In this document: positions 19,741 to 29,994 of the stretch, piece by piece
Numbering within the stretch: position 1 is the stretch's first letter
How the letters are laid out: the number at the start of each line of letters is the position of its first letter
Assembly (NCBI GenBank): GCA_028279475.1
Contig: JANQNR010000013.1
Span: forward strand, 83,524 to 147,523
DNA from: Rickettsiales bacterium
GTDB lineage: Bacteria > Pseudomonadota > Alphaproteobacteria > Rickettsiales > UBA998
Length of the DNA: 64,000 nt
Direction: 5' to 3'
Program-made: the position numbers and the translations under genes
Notes under the pieces: model-generated
The model's database searches: none
What the model was told of the DNA's origin: nothing
Seen by the model: the letters and a program-made list of their open reading frames with translations, nothing else

Positions 19741-20766
19741 ATGGCAAATATCCTCAACAAGAACTGGCAAGACCTCATCAAACCCAGCAAAATCGACATT
19801 GAAGCCGCTCATACGCAGAAGCACCGAGCATCACTGGTTGCAGAGCCACTAGAGCGTGGATTCGGGATGACGCTGGGCGTGGCACTGCGCCGTATTCTGC
19901 TCTCCTCTATTCAGGGTGCAGCCGTTACCTCTATCAAGATTGACGGTGTCGTGCATGAGTTTTCTGCCATTCCTGGTGTGCGCGAAGATGTCACCAACAT
20001 CATCCTGAACATCAAGGATTTGCGCATCAAAGCCCACTCTACCGAGCGTAAGAAAATTACCATTAATGCGAAAGGTCCCGGTGAAATCACCGCTGCCAAG
20101 ATCGAAACCGATGCCGATATTGAAATCATCAATAAGGATCTGGTCATCTGCACGCTGGATAAGGGCGCGGAACTGAACATGGAAATGTTCGTTGAGGTTG
20201 GCAAAGGGTATGTACCTGCGGCGCAAAACCGTGATGAGGATCAGCCGATCGGTGTCATCCCGGTTGATTCCCTGTACTCGCCGGTACTGAACGTAGCCTA
20301 TCGGGTGGAGAACGCTCGTGTTGGTAACCGTACCGACTATGACAAGCTGATCATGGATGTCACCACCGACGGCTCACTGGCACCGGATGATGCTGTAGCA
20401 CTAGCAGCGCGCATTCTGCAGGATCAGTTGCGCCTGTTCATCAACTTTGAAGATATTCCGATGGAACAGGATTCTTCCGATAAGAATGACCTGCCATTCA
20501 GCCCATACCTGCTGAAGAAAGTGGATGAATTAGAACTGTCCGTGCGTTCGGCGAACTGCCTGAAGAATGATAACATCGTCTACATTGGTGATCTCGTGCA
20601 GAAGACAGAAAGCGAAATGCTGAAAACACCGAATTTTGGCCGGAAGTCTCTGAATGAAATCAAGGAAGTACTGGCCAATATGGGACTGCGCTTCGGTATG
20701 GATGTGGCGGAATGGCCGCCGGAAAACATCGAAGAGCTGGCTCGCAAATTCGAAGAACCCTACTAA
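19741..20766 (+). CDS. rpoA: DNA-directed RNA polymerase subunit alpha
   Basis: The 341-residue alpha subunit nucleates RNA polymerase assembly. The N-terminal dimerisation domain carries [31 protein letters not shown]. The C-terminal domain, which contacts UP elements and activators, carries [59 protein letters not shown] precedes the ATG. Gene order with rpsM, rpsK and rplQ is the standard bacterial alpha operon. Confidence 0.98.
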   Translation: MANILNKNWQDLIKPSKIDIEAAHTQKHRASLVAEPLERGFGMTLGVALRRILLSSIQGAAVTSIKIDGVVHEFSAIPGVREDVTNIILNIKDLRIKAHSTERKKITINAKGPGEITAAKIETDADIEIINKDLVICTLDKGAELNMEMFVEVGKGYVPAAQNRDEDQPIGVIPVDSLYSPVLNVAYRVENARVGNRTDYDKLIMDVTTDGSLAPDDAVALAARILQDQLRLFINFEDIPMEQDSSDKNDLPFSPYLLKKVDELELSVRSANCLKNDNIVYIGDLVQKTESEMLKTPNFGRKSLNEIKEVLANMGLRFGMDVAEWPPENIEELARKFEEPY

Positions 20767-20805
20767 GCTGTTAAACTCAATCTAAGGTAACCCTAGGAGA
20801 CGATC

Positions 20806-21237
20806 ATGCGTCATAACCTCAAAGGCCGTAAGCTAAACCGCACCAGCGCCCATCGCAAAGCTATGTTAGCCAATATGGCGGCGGCGCTCGTGAAACATGA
20901 GCAAATCACCACGACTCTGCCCAAGGCAAAGGAACTGCGTCCGTTTGTCGAAAAGCTGGTCACGCTGGGCAAACGCGGCGACCTCCATGCACGGCGTCTG
21001 GCCATTGCCACGATGCGTGACAAGGCTATGGTTGAAAAACTGTTTTCTACACTGGCTGAGCGTTATCAGGATCGCAAAGGCGGCTATATCCGTGTGCTTA
21101 AAGCCGGATTCCGTTATGGTGATAATGCACCGCTGGCCATTATCGAATTCGTTGATCGCGATGTCGATGCGAAGGGTCAGGATTCCGGGCCAGTCTTTGA
21201 CGACACGCTGGACGAGACCGCTGACGTCGCGGCTTAA
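20806..21237 (+). CDS. rplQ: 50S ribosomal protein L17
   Basis: The 143-residue L17 begins [20 protein letters not shown] and includes [34 protein letters not shown] and [28 protein letters not shown]. The acidic C-terminal tail is a little longer than in E. coli, as in many alphaproteobacteria. CCTAGGAG stands eight bases before the ATG. It ends the alpha operon. Its stop lies one base from the stop of the convergent ackA, with no room for a hairpin between them. Confidence 0.97.
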   Translation: MRHNLKGRKLNRTSAHRKAMLANMAAALVKHEQITTTLPKAKELRPFVEKLVTLGKRGDLHARRLAIATMRDKAMVEKLFSTLAERYQDRKGGYIRVLKAGFRYGDNAPLAIIEFVDRDVDAKGQDSGPVFDDTLDETADVAA

Positions 21238-21238
21238 A

Positions 21239-22324
21239 CTACGAAGCTTCTTTATCCAACACATCGATGCAATGCTGCGCGATGGTGCATTCCTCATCGG
21301 TGGGCATCACCCATAGTTCAATGGCGCTGTCTTCCGCGTGAATGGCCGAAGCGTGCGTATCATTGGCCTGAGCGTTTAACGTTACCCCCATACATGCCAG
21401 ATGCTGACAAATACCTGCGCGAATCCCGGCGCTGTTTTCACCAATCCCGGCGGTAAACACCAGGGCATCCAGTCCACCTAGCGCCACGGCCAGCCGTCCG
21501 GCTTCACAGGCTGCACGATAACAGAATAAATCCAGCGCCTCTCTTGCCTCCGGTGCATCACTGCGTTCCAGTTCCCGCACATCATGACTGATCCCGGAGA
21601 CACCAAGCAACCCAGACTGCCGGGAGAGCATGGTATTGACCTCCGCCGCACTCCAGCCACGCTCTTCCAGCAGATAGAGCAGTACACCCGGATCGATTGC
21701 CCCACACCGCGTCCCCATCATCAATCCATCCAGCGCACTGAACCCCATAGAAGTGGCAACACTCTCGCCATGCTGCATCGCGCACATGCTTGCCCCGTTC
21801 CCCAGATGCGCTACAATGACCCGCTTTGCTTCCGTCACGCGCGGCAACTGTCCGGCAATATAGGCATAGGACAATCCATGAAATCCGTAGCGAATCATCC
21901 CCTCATCCGATAAAGCGCGGGGAATGGCAAATAGTGTCGCCAGCCGCAACTGCGTGCGATGAAATGCCGTATCAAAACAGGCAATATGCGTTCCACTAAA
22001 GACAGATTGTGCCTGACGAATCGCGTCCAGTTCCGGAGGCAGATGCAATGGCGCTAGCGGCTTCAAGGCTTCAAGATCTGTTAGCACGGTCTCATCCAGT
22101 ACCACTGGTTCACTATATATTTTGCCACCATGCACCAGCCGGTGTCCCACCGCTCTTATCCGTACTTGTGGCCATTCATTCGCCAGCTTTTCCCGCACTA
22201 CGGAAAGATCATGATGCTCTAGTGTTTCACGAAGTAACGGCTCAGAGGACACATCGACAGCAAACAACGCATATTTCAGGGTCGATGACCCGACATTCAA
22301 TGTTAAAATGGTGTCGTGCGTCAT
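21239..22324 (-). CDS. ackA: Acetate (or short-chain acyl) kinase
   Basis: AckA interconverts acyl phosphate plus ADP with the acid plus ATP. The ATG at 22324 gives 361 residues, somewhat shorter than the 400 of E. coli. TILTLNVGSSTLKYALF (phosphate loop), ACFDTAFH, RYGFHGLSYAY, HLGNGASMCA and TAGIGENSAGIRA are present, as in the ASKHA fold. It overlaps the upstream MaoC-phosphotransacylase gene by four bases. The two enzymes likely run acyl-CoA to acid with ATP gain, and the acyl chain may be longer than acetyl. Confidence 0.93.
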   Translation of the reverse strand: MTHDTILTLNVGSSTLKYALFAVDVSSEPLLRETLEHHDLSVVREKLANEWPQVRIRAVGHRLVHGGKIYSEPVVLDETVLTDLEALKPLAPLHLPPELDAIRQAQSVFSGTHIACFDTAFHRTQLRLATLFAIPRALSDEGMIRYGFHGLSYAYIAGQLPRVTEAKRVIVAHLGNGASMCAMQHGESVATSMGFSALDGLMMGTRCGAIDPGVLLYLLEERGWSAAEVNTMLSRQSGLLGVSGISHDVRELERSDAPEAREALDLFCYRAACEAGRLAVALGGLDALVFTAGIGENSAGIRAGICQHLACMGVTLNAQANDTHASAIHAEDSAIELWVMPTDEECTIAQHCIDVLDKEAS

Positions 22325-23721
22325 GCGGCCAACTGTTGCGCCCTGCGGGCATAGAGTAAAGCCAGCGCGCAAGATGCCTTGCGCGTCAACCCCTTACCGG
22401 CCGCACGGCTGGTCAGTATAATCGGCGCGCGCGCACCGAGTACGATCCCAGCAGCCTCTACACCGGACAAATAGCGCATCTGCTTATAGAGCATGTTGCC
22501 GGCTTCCACATCGGGCGCAATGATAATATCGGCGTCTCCCGCCACCTGCGAGACGATCCCTTTGGTTTCGGCGGCTTCACGGGAGACGGCATTATCAAAA
22601 CCGAGCGGCCCGTCCAATATGCCGCCGGTGATCTGGCCACGTTCCGCCATTTTACACAATGCGGTTGCATCCAGTGTGGAGGGAATCTTTTCATCCACGG
22701 TTTCTATGGCGGAGACAATCGCCACCTTCGGTGTCCCGTATCCCAGCGCTAGGTACAGATCAATCGCGTTCTGCACAATATCTTTCTTCTGACTCAGATT
22801 GGGCTGAATATTCAGTGCTGCATCGGTCAGGAACAGGGGCTTATGGTAAGATGGCACATCCAGCAGGAAAACATGGCTCATGCGCCGTTCAGTGCGCAGT
22901 CCCGTCTGAGCGTTGACAATCGGCTGCATGAATTCCTGTGTGTGCAGCTTGCCCTTCATCAACGCTTCCGCTTCACCATTATGCACCATGGCCACTGCCC
23001 TAGCCGCTGCTTCATGGCTGTGCTCCGTCGGCACGATACGGTAAGGACTGAGATCAAAACCTTGTGCTTCGGCCACGGCCTGAATTTTTGCTTCCGGTCC
23101 GACGAGTATCGGCGTAATCAATCCTTCTTCCGCCGCTTCAATCGCACCGCCCAGCGAGTTCACATCCACCGGGTGCACCACGGCGGTTTTCAGCGGTGCC
23201 AACCCGTCTTTGAGTGCAACTAACTGTTCATAATGCGTGTTACGGGCTTCCTTCAGTTCCACCTGCGGCAATTCTACGCGTGGCCGCTTGACTTTCTCCG
23301 TCGGTGCCATCACCTGCGCTGTACCGACCACCACTTCCTTACCCTGCTGATTCAGGCAGGCACACTCCAGCACCACGACATGCTTTTCGTCCTGTTTTTC
23401 CGTTACGCGCACGGTCGCCGTGACGGTATCACCGATTTTAACCGGTCGCCGAAAGGAAAGCGTCTGTTCCAAATAAATCGTTCCCGGTCCGGGCAATTGC
23501 GTCCCCAGTACTGTGGAGATCAGCGACCCACTCCACATACCGTGGGCAATAATGCTATGGAAAAAATCGCTACGGGCAAACTCTTCATCGACATGCGCCG
23601 GGTTGACGTCCCCGGACATTACCGCAAACAGCTGAATGTCCTGGCGGGTCAGCACATGGGATATACTGGCGCTATCACCGACCTCAATCTCGTTAAAGGT
23701 ACGATTCTGGATGTATTGCAT
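22321..23721 (-). CDS. Bifunctional MaoC-like hydratase / phosphate acyltransferase
   Basis: The 466-residue protein fuses two domains. Residues about 8-145 are a hot-dog MaoC-like (R)-hydratase (DIQLFAVMSGDVNPAHVDEEFA with the catalytic Asp and His, then AHGMWSGSLISTVLGTQLPG). The rest is a phosphate acetyl/butyryl transferase (GLITPILVGPEAKIQAVAE, LMKGKLHTQEFMQPIV, DGPLGFDNAVS, AAGIVLGARAPIILTSRA). This fusion is known in alphaproteobacteria, usually beside ackA as here. It may drain hydroxyacyl or short-chain acyl-CoA, for example from polyhydroxyalkanoate turnover; that last link is inference. Confidence 0.92.
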   Translation of the reverse strand: MQYIQNRTFNEIEVGDSASISHVLTRQDIQLFAVMSGDVNPAHVDEEFARSDFFHSIIAHGMWSGSLISTVLGTQLPGPGTIYLEQTLSFRRPVKIGDTVTATVRVTEKQDEKHVVVLECACLNQQGKEVVVGTAQVMAPTEKVKRPRVELPQVELKEARNTHYEQLVALKDGLAPLKTAVVHPVDVNSLGGAIEAAEEGLITPILVGPEAKIQAVAEAQGFDLSPYRIVPTEHSHEAAARAVAMVHNGEAEALMKGKLHTQEFMQPIVNAQTGLRTERRMSHVFLLDVPSYHKPLFLTDAALNIQPNLSQKKDIVQNAIDLYLALGYGTPKVAIVSAIETVDEKIPSTLDATALCKMAERGQITGGILDGPLGFDNAVSREAAETKGIVSQVAGDADIIIAPDVEAGNMLYKQMRYLSGVEAAGIVLGARAPIILTSRAAGKGLTRKASCALALLYARRAQQLAA

Positions 23722-23765
23722 CTGGTTCCTTTATAAACACCTGATGCCATCATAATGAAAGCACC

Positions 23766-24698
23766 TTAATCAAACAAGCTAGAAACGGACGACTCTTCAC
23801 TGATGCGATGGACAGCCTCGGCCAACAGTGAAGCAATGGTGATAATGCGGATATTATGCGCCGCTTTGACATCCTCACGCGGGTGGATACTGTCGGTAAT
23901 GACCAGTTCTTTGAGCACGGAGCCAGTAATCCGCTCCACTGCCTTGCCGGAAAGCACCCCATGCGTAATATAAGCGGATACATTGCTGGCACCCTGCTCT
24001 TTCAATGCAGCAGCAGCGTTACATAACGTCCCGCCCGAATCGGCAATATCGTCAAACAAGATACAATCCCGGCTACTGACATCCCCGATCACATTCATCA
24101 CTTCGGAGACGCTGGCTCGCTCACGACGCTTATCGACAATCGCCAAGTCGGCTTCCAGCCGTTTGGCTAGTGATCGCGCTCGCGCCACCCCGCCGGCATC
24201 CGGGGAAACGATGACCAGATTCGAGGTGTCGTAATTCTGTCGGATATCGTTGACGATCACCGGGGATGCATACAAATGGTCCAGCGGAATATCGAAGAAT
24301 CCCTGAATCTGGCTGGCGTGCAAATCCAGTGTCAGCACACGGTCCGCCCCGGCGGAGGTCATCACATTGGCAATCAGCTTGGCAGAAATCGGCGTGCGCG
24401 GTCCCGGCTTTCTGTCCTGACGGGCATAGCCGTAATAGGGAATTACGGCGGTAACGCGCTTGGCCGATGCACGCTTGAGCGCATCCAGCGTAATCAGCAG
24501 TTCCATAATATGGTCATTGGCAGGGTTGGAGGTTGACTGCACCAGGAACACGTCCTCGCCACGCACATTTTCATTGATTTCAATGCGTATCTCCGAGTCG
24601 GGAAAACGATGAATTGTGGCGTCCATCATGGGAATCTTGAGATATTCTGCCATAGATTTAGCCAATGGCAAGTTGCTGTTCCCGGAAATCAGTTTCAT
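23766..24698 (-). CDS. prs: Ribose-phosphate pyrophosphokinase
   Basis: Prs makes PRPP from ribose 5-phosphate and ATP for nucleotide, histidine and tryptophan synthesis. The ATG at 24698 gives 310 residues starting [44 protein letters not shown], the flexible-loop YGYARQDRK, the metal site [21 protein letters not shown] and the PRPP loop DDIADSGGT are all intact. It is divergent from a short-chain dehydrogenase gene 84 bases away. Confidence 0.97.
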   Translation of the reverse strand: MKLISGNSNLPLAKSMAEYLKIPMMDATIHRFPDSEIRIEINENVRGEDVFLVQSTSNPANDHIMELLITLDALKRASAKRVTAVIPYYGYARQDRKPGPRTPISAKLIANVMTSAGADRVLTLDLHASQIQGFFDIPLDHLYASPVIVNDIRQNYDTSNLVIVSPDAGGVARARSLAKRLEADLAIVDKRRERASVSEVMNVIGDVSSRDCILFDDIADSGGTLCNAAAALKEQGASNVSAYITHGVLSGKAVERITGSVLKELVITDSIHPREDVKAAHNIRIITIASLLAEAVHRISEESSVSSLFD

Positions 24699-24782
24699 CG
24701 TCGGTACCCTCTGTGATATGAAGCGTGTGTCACGGCTATGTACCAAGCCTGAACACAATAGTAAAATGAAGATTTATGTAAT

Positions 24783-25523
24783 ATGAAACCAGCTCCCCAC
24801 GCCTTCATCACCGGCAGTGCAAAACGTATAGGGCGGCACATTGCGCTTGCACTGGCAGAGCGCGGCTATGACATCAGCATTCACTATCACCACTCGGCGG
24901 ACGAGGCACTTAGCCTTAAGTCGAAGATTGAAGGGCTGGAGCGGCAATGCTGTCTGGTTCAAGGGGATCTATCCTCTCCCAACACCGCAGGCACATTACT
25001 AGATGCCGCCGTCAGCATGATCGGTCCGATCACCCTGTTGATCCATAATGCCTCCATCTTTGAAAAAGATAATTTGGAAGGCATAACCACGGCCTCACTG
25101 CAAGCACATATGCAGGTGAACTGTCTCAGCCCCATCCTGTTGACACAAGCCTTTGCCCGACAACTACCTACCGATGGCTCCGGCCATGTGATCTGCCTGA
25201 CTGACGGCATGGATGGCTGGAGCATCTCCCCCAATTTTCTTTCCTATGCCTTAAGCAAGAAATCACTGGAACAGTTCGTATTACTGACGGCGAAGGCACT
25301 AGCTCCCCGGATTCGTATTAACACCATTGCCCCTGGTGCTAGCCTTTCCGGCACTATGGACACACCGCACACATTTGAAAAATTGCGCACCATGACACCA
25401 CTTCAACGCACCAGCACACCGGATGAAATCGTTGAGGCCGTATTAGCATTAGAACAGCTGCCTTCCATCACCGGCCAGATTCTGAATCTTAGTGGCGGAA
25501 TGCATTTGCCATCCATGGCATGA
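24783..25523 (+). CDS. Short-chain dehydrogenase/reductase (pteridine-reductase-like)
   Basis: The 246-residue classical SDR has an N-terminal nucleotide loop TGSAKRIGRHIALALAERG, the NAS motif (LIHNASIFEKDN), the catalytic YxxxK (SYALSKKSLEQFV) and the family C-terminus LNLSGGMHL. The TGxxxRIG form of the cofactor loop is seen in pteridine reductases and FolM-like enzymes, which reduce pterins with NADPH. That substrate is only a suggestion. It stands alone, divergent from prs. Confidence 0.88.
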   Translation: MKPAPHAFITGSAKRIGRHIALALAERGYDISIHYHHSADEALSLKSKIEGLERQCCLVQGDLSSPNTAGTLLDAAVSMIGPITLLIHNASIFEKDNLEGITTASLQAHMQVNCLSPILLTQAFARQLPTDGSGHVICLTDGMDGWSISPNFLSYALSKKSLEQFVLLTAKALAPRIRINTIAPGASLSGTMDTPHTFEKLRTMTPLQRTSTPDEIVEAVLALEQLPSITGQILNLSGGMHLPSMA

Positions 25524-25866
25524 TGCATTGCAGCAACATTTATCCCCATATAAGAAATAATCGCTAAAAATTCGGTATTTTTTGTAGTATTATGCACAAT
25601 GATGGCATAAAGGATCATTCCTTTTTCTGCCACTCTTAATTTCCTGACTCTTTTGCAGTGCAACTTAATATTATATTGATATTTCATATGGTTATATGTT
25701 CAACACATGAAAATGAAAACCGTTAAAAAACCCATGGTGACAAGTACTTAACGTTAGAATCCGGCAGTTTCTCACATAGTTATCCACAACCTTCGTGGAT
25801 AAGAATACAACGCACTGAATTACGTCATAAAATTGATTTCTATTCTTCGATCTGACCTCTATAGTC
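25524..25866. other. AT-rich gene-free interval before astB
   Basis: These 343 bases hold no gene I can support. They are markedly A+T-rich and contain an inverted pair of DnaA-box-like sequences (25780-25802). A frame on the minus strand overlapping the dehydrogenase end is not convincing. No clear astB promoter can be picked. Confidence 0.5.
25780..25802. promoter_or_regulatory. Inverted pair of DnaA-box-like sequences
   Basis: TTATCCACA (25780-25788) matches the DnaA-box consensus exactly. CGTGGATAA (25794-25802) is the same box on the other strand with one change at the end. They face each other over five bases. Use as a DnaA-controlled regulatory site is possible; a hairpin of no special meaning is the alternative. 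Confidence 0.4.
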
Positions 25867-27165
25867 ATGCAGATGCAACACTCTCTTGAGGTACAATGTG
25901 ACGGGTTGATTGGCCCTACCCATAACTATGCCGGACTGAGCATTGGCAACCTGGCATCGCAATTCCATGCTGGAGAAACGGCACACCCAAAAAAGGCCGC
26001 ACTTCAGGGGCTAGAGAAAATGCGTTTCGTACATGGGCTTGGTTGTGAGCAAATTATCCTGCCGCCCCCGTTACGACCGAACCTCAACTTATTACAACAG
26101 CTGGGCATTGCGATGGGCGCCCATGATCTAACCACAACGGAGCAACACCTAATCCATAGTGCTTGGTCTGCCTCCAGCATGTGGGCGGCTAATGCCGCGA
26201 CAGCTAGCCCGGCACCGGACACGGAGGATGGTGCTCTGCATTTGAGCGCTGCGAACCTGGTCAGTACTCTGCACCGAACACAGGAAGCACAGGAGCATGT
26301 GGAAACCCTGCGCCATGTATTCGGTAACGTGGCGACTATCCATCCTCCCCTGCCTGCCTGCCTCTCACTGATGGATGAAGGAGCCGCCAACCATATGCGT
26401 CTGTGTCCAGCTCATGGACAACCGGGTCTGGAGCTCTTTGTCTATGGTCGTGATGCCAGCACAACCGACACTCCCTCCCGTTATCCGGCGCGTCAGACAC
26501 GGCAGGCCAGCGAGTGCATCGCACACCGGCACCGACTACCGCCGGAACGCTGTATCTTTGCCCGGCAGCACCCGGATGCCATCGACGCCGGTGTGTTTCA
26601 TAACGATGTCATCGCTATGAGCAATGAACACGTGTTGATCTATCATGAATACACGTTTGCCGATGAGCAATCCGTGTTGGACGCTATCCATGCCAGAGCT
26701 GACTTCCCCATCACCACCATCCGATTCTCTGACAACGAATTGCCGTTGCAAGATGCTGTTGCCAGCTATCTCTTCAACAGTCAGTTACTTTCACTCGAGA
26801 AAGATCGCATGGCACTGATTGCACCCATCGAATGCCAACAGAACGCGGCGGCGGCGATTGCTGTGGAACGTCTCATTGTTAATCATAACCCGATACACGA
26901 GGTGCACTATCTGGATGTGCGTGAAAGTATGCACAACGGTGGTGGCCCCGCCTGTCTGCGTTTGCGTGTCGTGCTGGAAACCGGGCTGCTGGAACAGATT
27001 CCATCGGCCTATCGCTTTTCAGAAGAGCGCTATGAAACCCTGCGCCGTTTTATTACCGACCATTACCCAGAGACGCTCACGCCGGATCAACTCTATGATC
27101 CCGTCTGCGCTCAGGCGATGCATCACGTATACCATCAATTAATGACACACTTTCAACATACATAG
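25867..27165 (+). CDS. astB: N-succinylarginine dihydrolase
   Basis: AstB converts N2-succinylarginine to succinylornithine, two ammonia and CO2, the second step of the arginine succinyltransferase (AST) catabolic pathway. The 432-residue protein carries VQCDGLIGPTHNYAGLSIGNLAS, DEGAANHMRLC (catalytic Glu), GVFHNDVIAMSNEHVLIYHE (catalytic His region) and the nucleophilic Cys in MHNGGGPACLRLRVVL. All three parts of the catalytic triad are therefore in place. Neither astA, astC, astD nor astE is adjacent, so it is separated from the rest of the pathway or acts alone. Confidence 0.94.
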   Translation: MQMQHSLEVQCDGLIGPTHNYAGLSIGNLASQFHAGETAHPKKAALQGLEKMRFVHGLGCEQIILPPPLRPNLNLLQQLGIAMGAHDLTTTEQHLIHSAWSASSMWAANAATASPAPDTEDGALHLSAANLVSTLHRTQEAQEHVETLRHVFGNVATIHPPLPACLSLMDEGAANHMRLCPAHGQPGLELFVYGRDASTTDTPSRYPARQTRQASECIAHRHRLPPERCIFARQHPDAIDAGVFHNDVIAMSNEHVLIYHEYTFADEQSVLDAIHARADFPITTIRFSDNELPLQDAVASYLFNSQLLSLEKDRMALIAPIECQQNAAAAIAVERLIVNHNPIHEVHYLDVRESMHNGGGPACLRLRVVLETGLLEQIPSAYRFSEERYETLRRFITDHYPETLTPDQLYDPVCAQAMHHVYHQLMTHFQHT

Positions 27166-27224
27166 AGCACCTCAAACATTCCATGACCAAACAAAATATT
27201 TGAGAACGTGACGTATGCGCCTTG

Positions 27225-27881
<657 letters not shown>

Positions 27882-27890
27882 GGCGACTCT

Positions 27891-28589
27891 CTACGCCTCC
27901 CTCACGGTTTTGAATTCAATGCGTTTTTCAAACTGATCGCCAACAAACAAATGATCAACGAAGATACCAGGTGTATGTATCTGATCCGCGTCCAGCGCTT
28001 CTGACTCTACCAGTTCTTCAATTTCCACCACGGTAAAGCGGGCGGCGGTGGCCATTGGTGTATTAAAATTTCGGGCGGTTTTGCGGTAGACCACATTCCC
28101 GTAGCGATCCCCCTTCCACGCCTTAACAATTGTCAGATCAGCTTTCAGCCCGGTTTCCATCACATAGGTCTCACCGTGGAAGTCGCGCGTTTCTTTACCT
28201 TGGGCGATCATGGTACCGACGCCAGTTCTGGTGTAAAAGGCCGGAATGCCCGCGCCACCAGCGCGGATGCGCTCGGCCAGCGTTCCCTGCGGGTTGAATT
28301 CCACCTGTAATTCTCCATCGAGAAACTGCCGCTCAAATTCCTTGTTCTCTCCCACGTAGGACGATACCATCTTGCGGATTTGCCGTGCTGCCAGCAATTT
28401 ACCCAGGCCAAAGTCATCCACGCCGCAATTATTGGATATGACGGTCAGGTCGTTGACACCACTACTCCGGATGATCTCAATACAATGCTCCGGGATACCG
28501 CATAGGCCGAATCCTCCAGCCATGATCGTTATGCCGTCACGTAGCTGCCCTTCCAATGCTTCAGCAGCATTACCGACCAGCTTGTTCAT
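27891..28589 (-). CDS. scoA: 3-oxoacid CoA-transferase subunit A
   Basis: The 232-residue alpha subunit begins NKLVGNAAEALEGQLRDGITIMAGGFGLCGIPEHCIEII, typical of the family. It continues with ISNNCGVDDFGLGKLL, GGAGIPAFYTRTGVGTMIAQGKE and YGNVVYRKTARNFNTPMATAARFTVVEIEELVE. It forms the CoA-transferase with the adjacent beta subunit. Its ATG overlaps the stop of the BON lipoprotein gene by four bases, so the three genes are probably one transcript. Confidence 0.94.
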   Translation of the reverse strand: MNKLVGNAAEALEGQLRDGITIMAGGFGLCGIPEHCIEIIRSSGVNDLTVISNNCGVDDFGLGKLLAARQIRKMVSSYVGENKEFERQFLDGELQVEFNPQGTLAERIRAGGAGIPAFYTRTGVGTMIAQGKETRDFHGETYVMETGLKADLTIVKAWKGDRYGNVVYRKTARNFNTPMATAARFTVVEIEELVESEALDADQIHTPGIFVDHLFVGDQFEKRIEFKTVREA

Positions 28590-29251
28590 ACACCACCCCG
28601 ATTGCGGTTGACACCGCGTTCTTGCAACTTTCCGGTCTTCTCCAGTCGCTTAGGATCATCTTTCAATCGCACATAACTGATGACACGCTTCACGCCCTTG
28701 GTAATGCTGGCAATATAGGCAGCGTTATGGCGTTCCTTTTCATTTTGGGCAACGCCGAGCAAGTAGGCAACACCATCGACTACTTCAACGGTGTAGTTGA
28801 CAGCGCTGATATTCTTAGTAGCTAGCAGCCTCGCTTCAATCTGCGTTTCAGTAAAATTATCCTGAGCATAATCAAGGAAGTTTGTCCCGACAGGCCCTAC
28901 CTGGATTTCGTTAATGACTTCGCGTACACCACCGGCCTGCCAGGAAAGTCGTACCGCTTCCAGTGCAACTTCCGGAGTGGCGGTGCGACCGGTCAGAAGA
29001 ACACGCCCTTCATGCACACGCACACTGACATCTTTCAGTAATTCATTGACATCTTTTTGAATGAAGAAATGATGAATTTCAGCACTGATAGAGCGGTCGT
29101 CAATATGGTCGCCAATGGAGCGTTCCTCCAATGAGGCAGTGCCGACAGCCGTTGCGCCACCAAGCACGGCTTCCGCACAGGCGGACAGCAGGAACAGGCA
29201 GGGAATCAGAGCAAACCACATACGCATAGTGCAATTATTATGGCGTGCCAT
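28586..29251 (-). CDS. BON-domain lipoprotein
   Basis: About 221 residues from the ATG at 29251. A signal sequence ends in the lipobox LLSAC, so the protein should be lipid-anchored. Two BON domains follow (RSISAEIHHFFIQ to GVREVINEIQV, and FTETQIEARLLATKNISAVNYTVEVVDGVAYLLG to GVKRVISYVRL), the layout of DolP/OsmY-like outer-membrane integrity proteins. The charged tail ends RGVNRNRGGV. Starts at 29287 or 29227 are also possible. The first gene of the scoAB unit, it is functionally unrelated to it as far as I can see. Confidence 0.88.
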   Translation of the reverse strand: MARHNNCTMRMWFALIPCLFLLSACAEAVLGGATAVGTASLEERSIGDHIDDRSISAEIHHFFIQKDVNELLKDVSVRVHEGRVLLTGRTATPEVALEAVRLSWQAGGVREVINEIQVGPVGTNFLDYAQDNFTETQIEARLLATKNISAVNYTVEVVDGVAYLLGVAQNEKERHNAAYIASITKGVKRVISYVRLKDDPKRLEKTGKLQERGVNRNRGGV

Positions 29252-29296
29252 GATTGGTTTGCAAGTATTTATGTATACATGGTGCATCCAATAGGG

Positions 29297-29518
29297 TTAC
29301 CCCATTCGGTAACCTAGTGCATACGCAACAATCAACCCCGTACCCCACATCCAGGGCGGCATACGTTTCAAGCATTCATCGGCCAGCACCCACCAGGTAC
29401 GTGGGCGGTGTTTGAGCCAGCGTCCGTAATTGCATTTCCGACAGCCTTTGCCACAACAGTCCTTGATGGGTAATAGGCGTTTAGCGAGTCGATCTTTGGT
29501 AGTTGGGTCATTATCCAT
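29297..29518 (-). CDS. Small cysteine-motif membrane protein, 73 aa
   Basis: The N-terminal half has a compact cysteine cluster, KDCCGKGCRKCNYGRW (about residues 19-34), like the CC..GC..C motif of oxidoreductase-like and DUF5522-type small proteins. The C-terminal half ends in one membrane helix (MWGTGLIVAYALGYRMG). A metal or redox role is possible but unproven. It follows tadA by 11 bases and is probably the last gene of the mreC-tadA unit. Confidence 0.65.
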   Translation of the reverse strand: MDNDPTTKDRLAKRLLPIKDCCGKGCRKCNYGRWLKHRPRTWWVLADECLKRMPPWMWGTGLIVAYALGYRMG

Positions 29519-29529
29519 GATGGCCGTGT

Positions 29530-29994
29530 CTAAACATTTTTTCGTTTAGAAGCAAAGAATTCGGTGAGCAAGGCACTGCATGACTGCTCGCGAATACCAC
29601 CATATATATCGGGTCGGTGATGACAGGTCGGATGAGAGAACACCCGCGCACCATGCTCCACACCGCCGCTTTTAGGATCATACGCGCCGAAATACAGACG
29701 TTCGATCCGGTGATGCGCAATAGCTCCGGCACACATGGCGCAGGGTTCAAGCGACACATACAGGTGGCAGCCTTCCAAATATTTGCGACTCAGCGCCTGA
29801 CGCGCCTGTGCCATCACCAGCATTTCCGCATGAGCCGAAGCATCCTGTAATGCTTCCACTTGGTTATGGCCAGCGGCGATAATAGCCCCCTGACAAGTGA
29901 TGACAGCACCAACCGGCACTTCCCCGCTTTGTGCTGCCTGCTGCGCTTGCCGCAGCACTTCGTCCCAAATACTATCGGAGGATAGGGTATTCAC
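29530..29994 (-). CDS. tadA: tRNA-specific adenosine deaminase
   Basis: TadA makes inosine at the wobble position of tRNA-Arg(ACG). The 154-residue protein has the zinc and proton-shuttle residues of the deaminase fold: His55 and Glu57 in HAEMLV, and Cys85 and Cys88 in PCAMCAGAI. VPVGAVITCQG near the N-terminus and YDPKSGGVEHG are also typical. Its ATG overlaps the rodA stop by four bases, placing it at the end of the cell-shape operon. Confidence 0.95.
   Translation of the reverse strand: MNTLSSDSIWDEVLRQAQQAAQSGEVPVGAVITCQGAIIAAGHNQVEALQDASAHAEMLVMAQARQALSRKYLEGCHLYVSLEPCAMCAGAIAHHRIERLYFGAYDPKSGGVEHGARVFSHPTCHHRPDIYGGIREQSCSALLTEFFASKRKNV

Noticed and set aside
25403-25687. A 94-codon minus-strand frame overlapping the end of the short-chain dehydrogenase gene.
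   Set aside because: It shares more than 100 bases antisense with a well-supported gene, lacks a ribosome-binding site and shows no domain.
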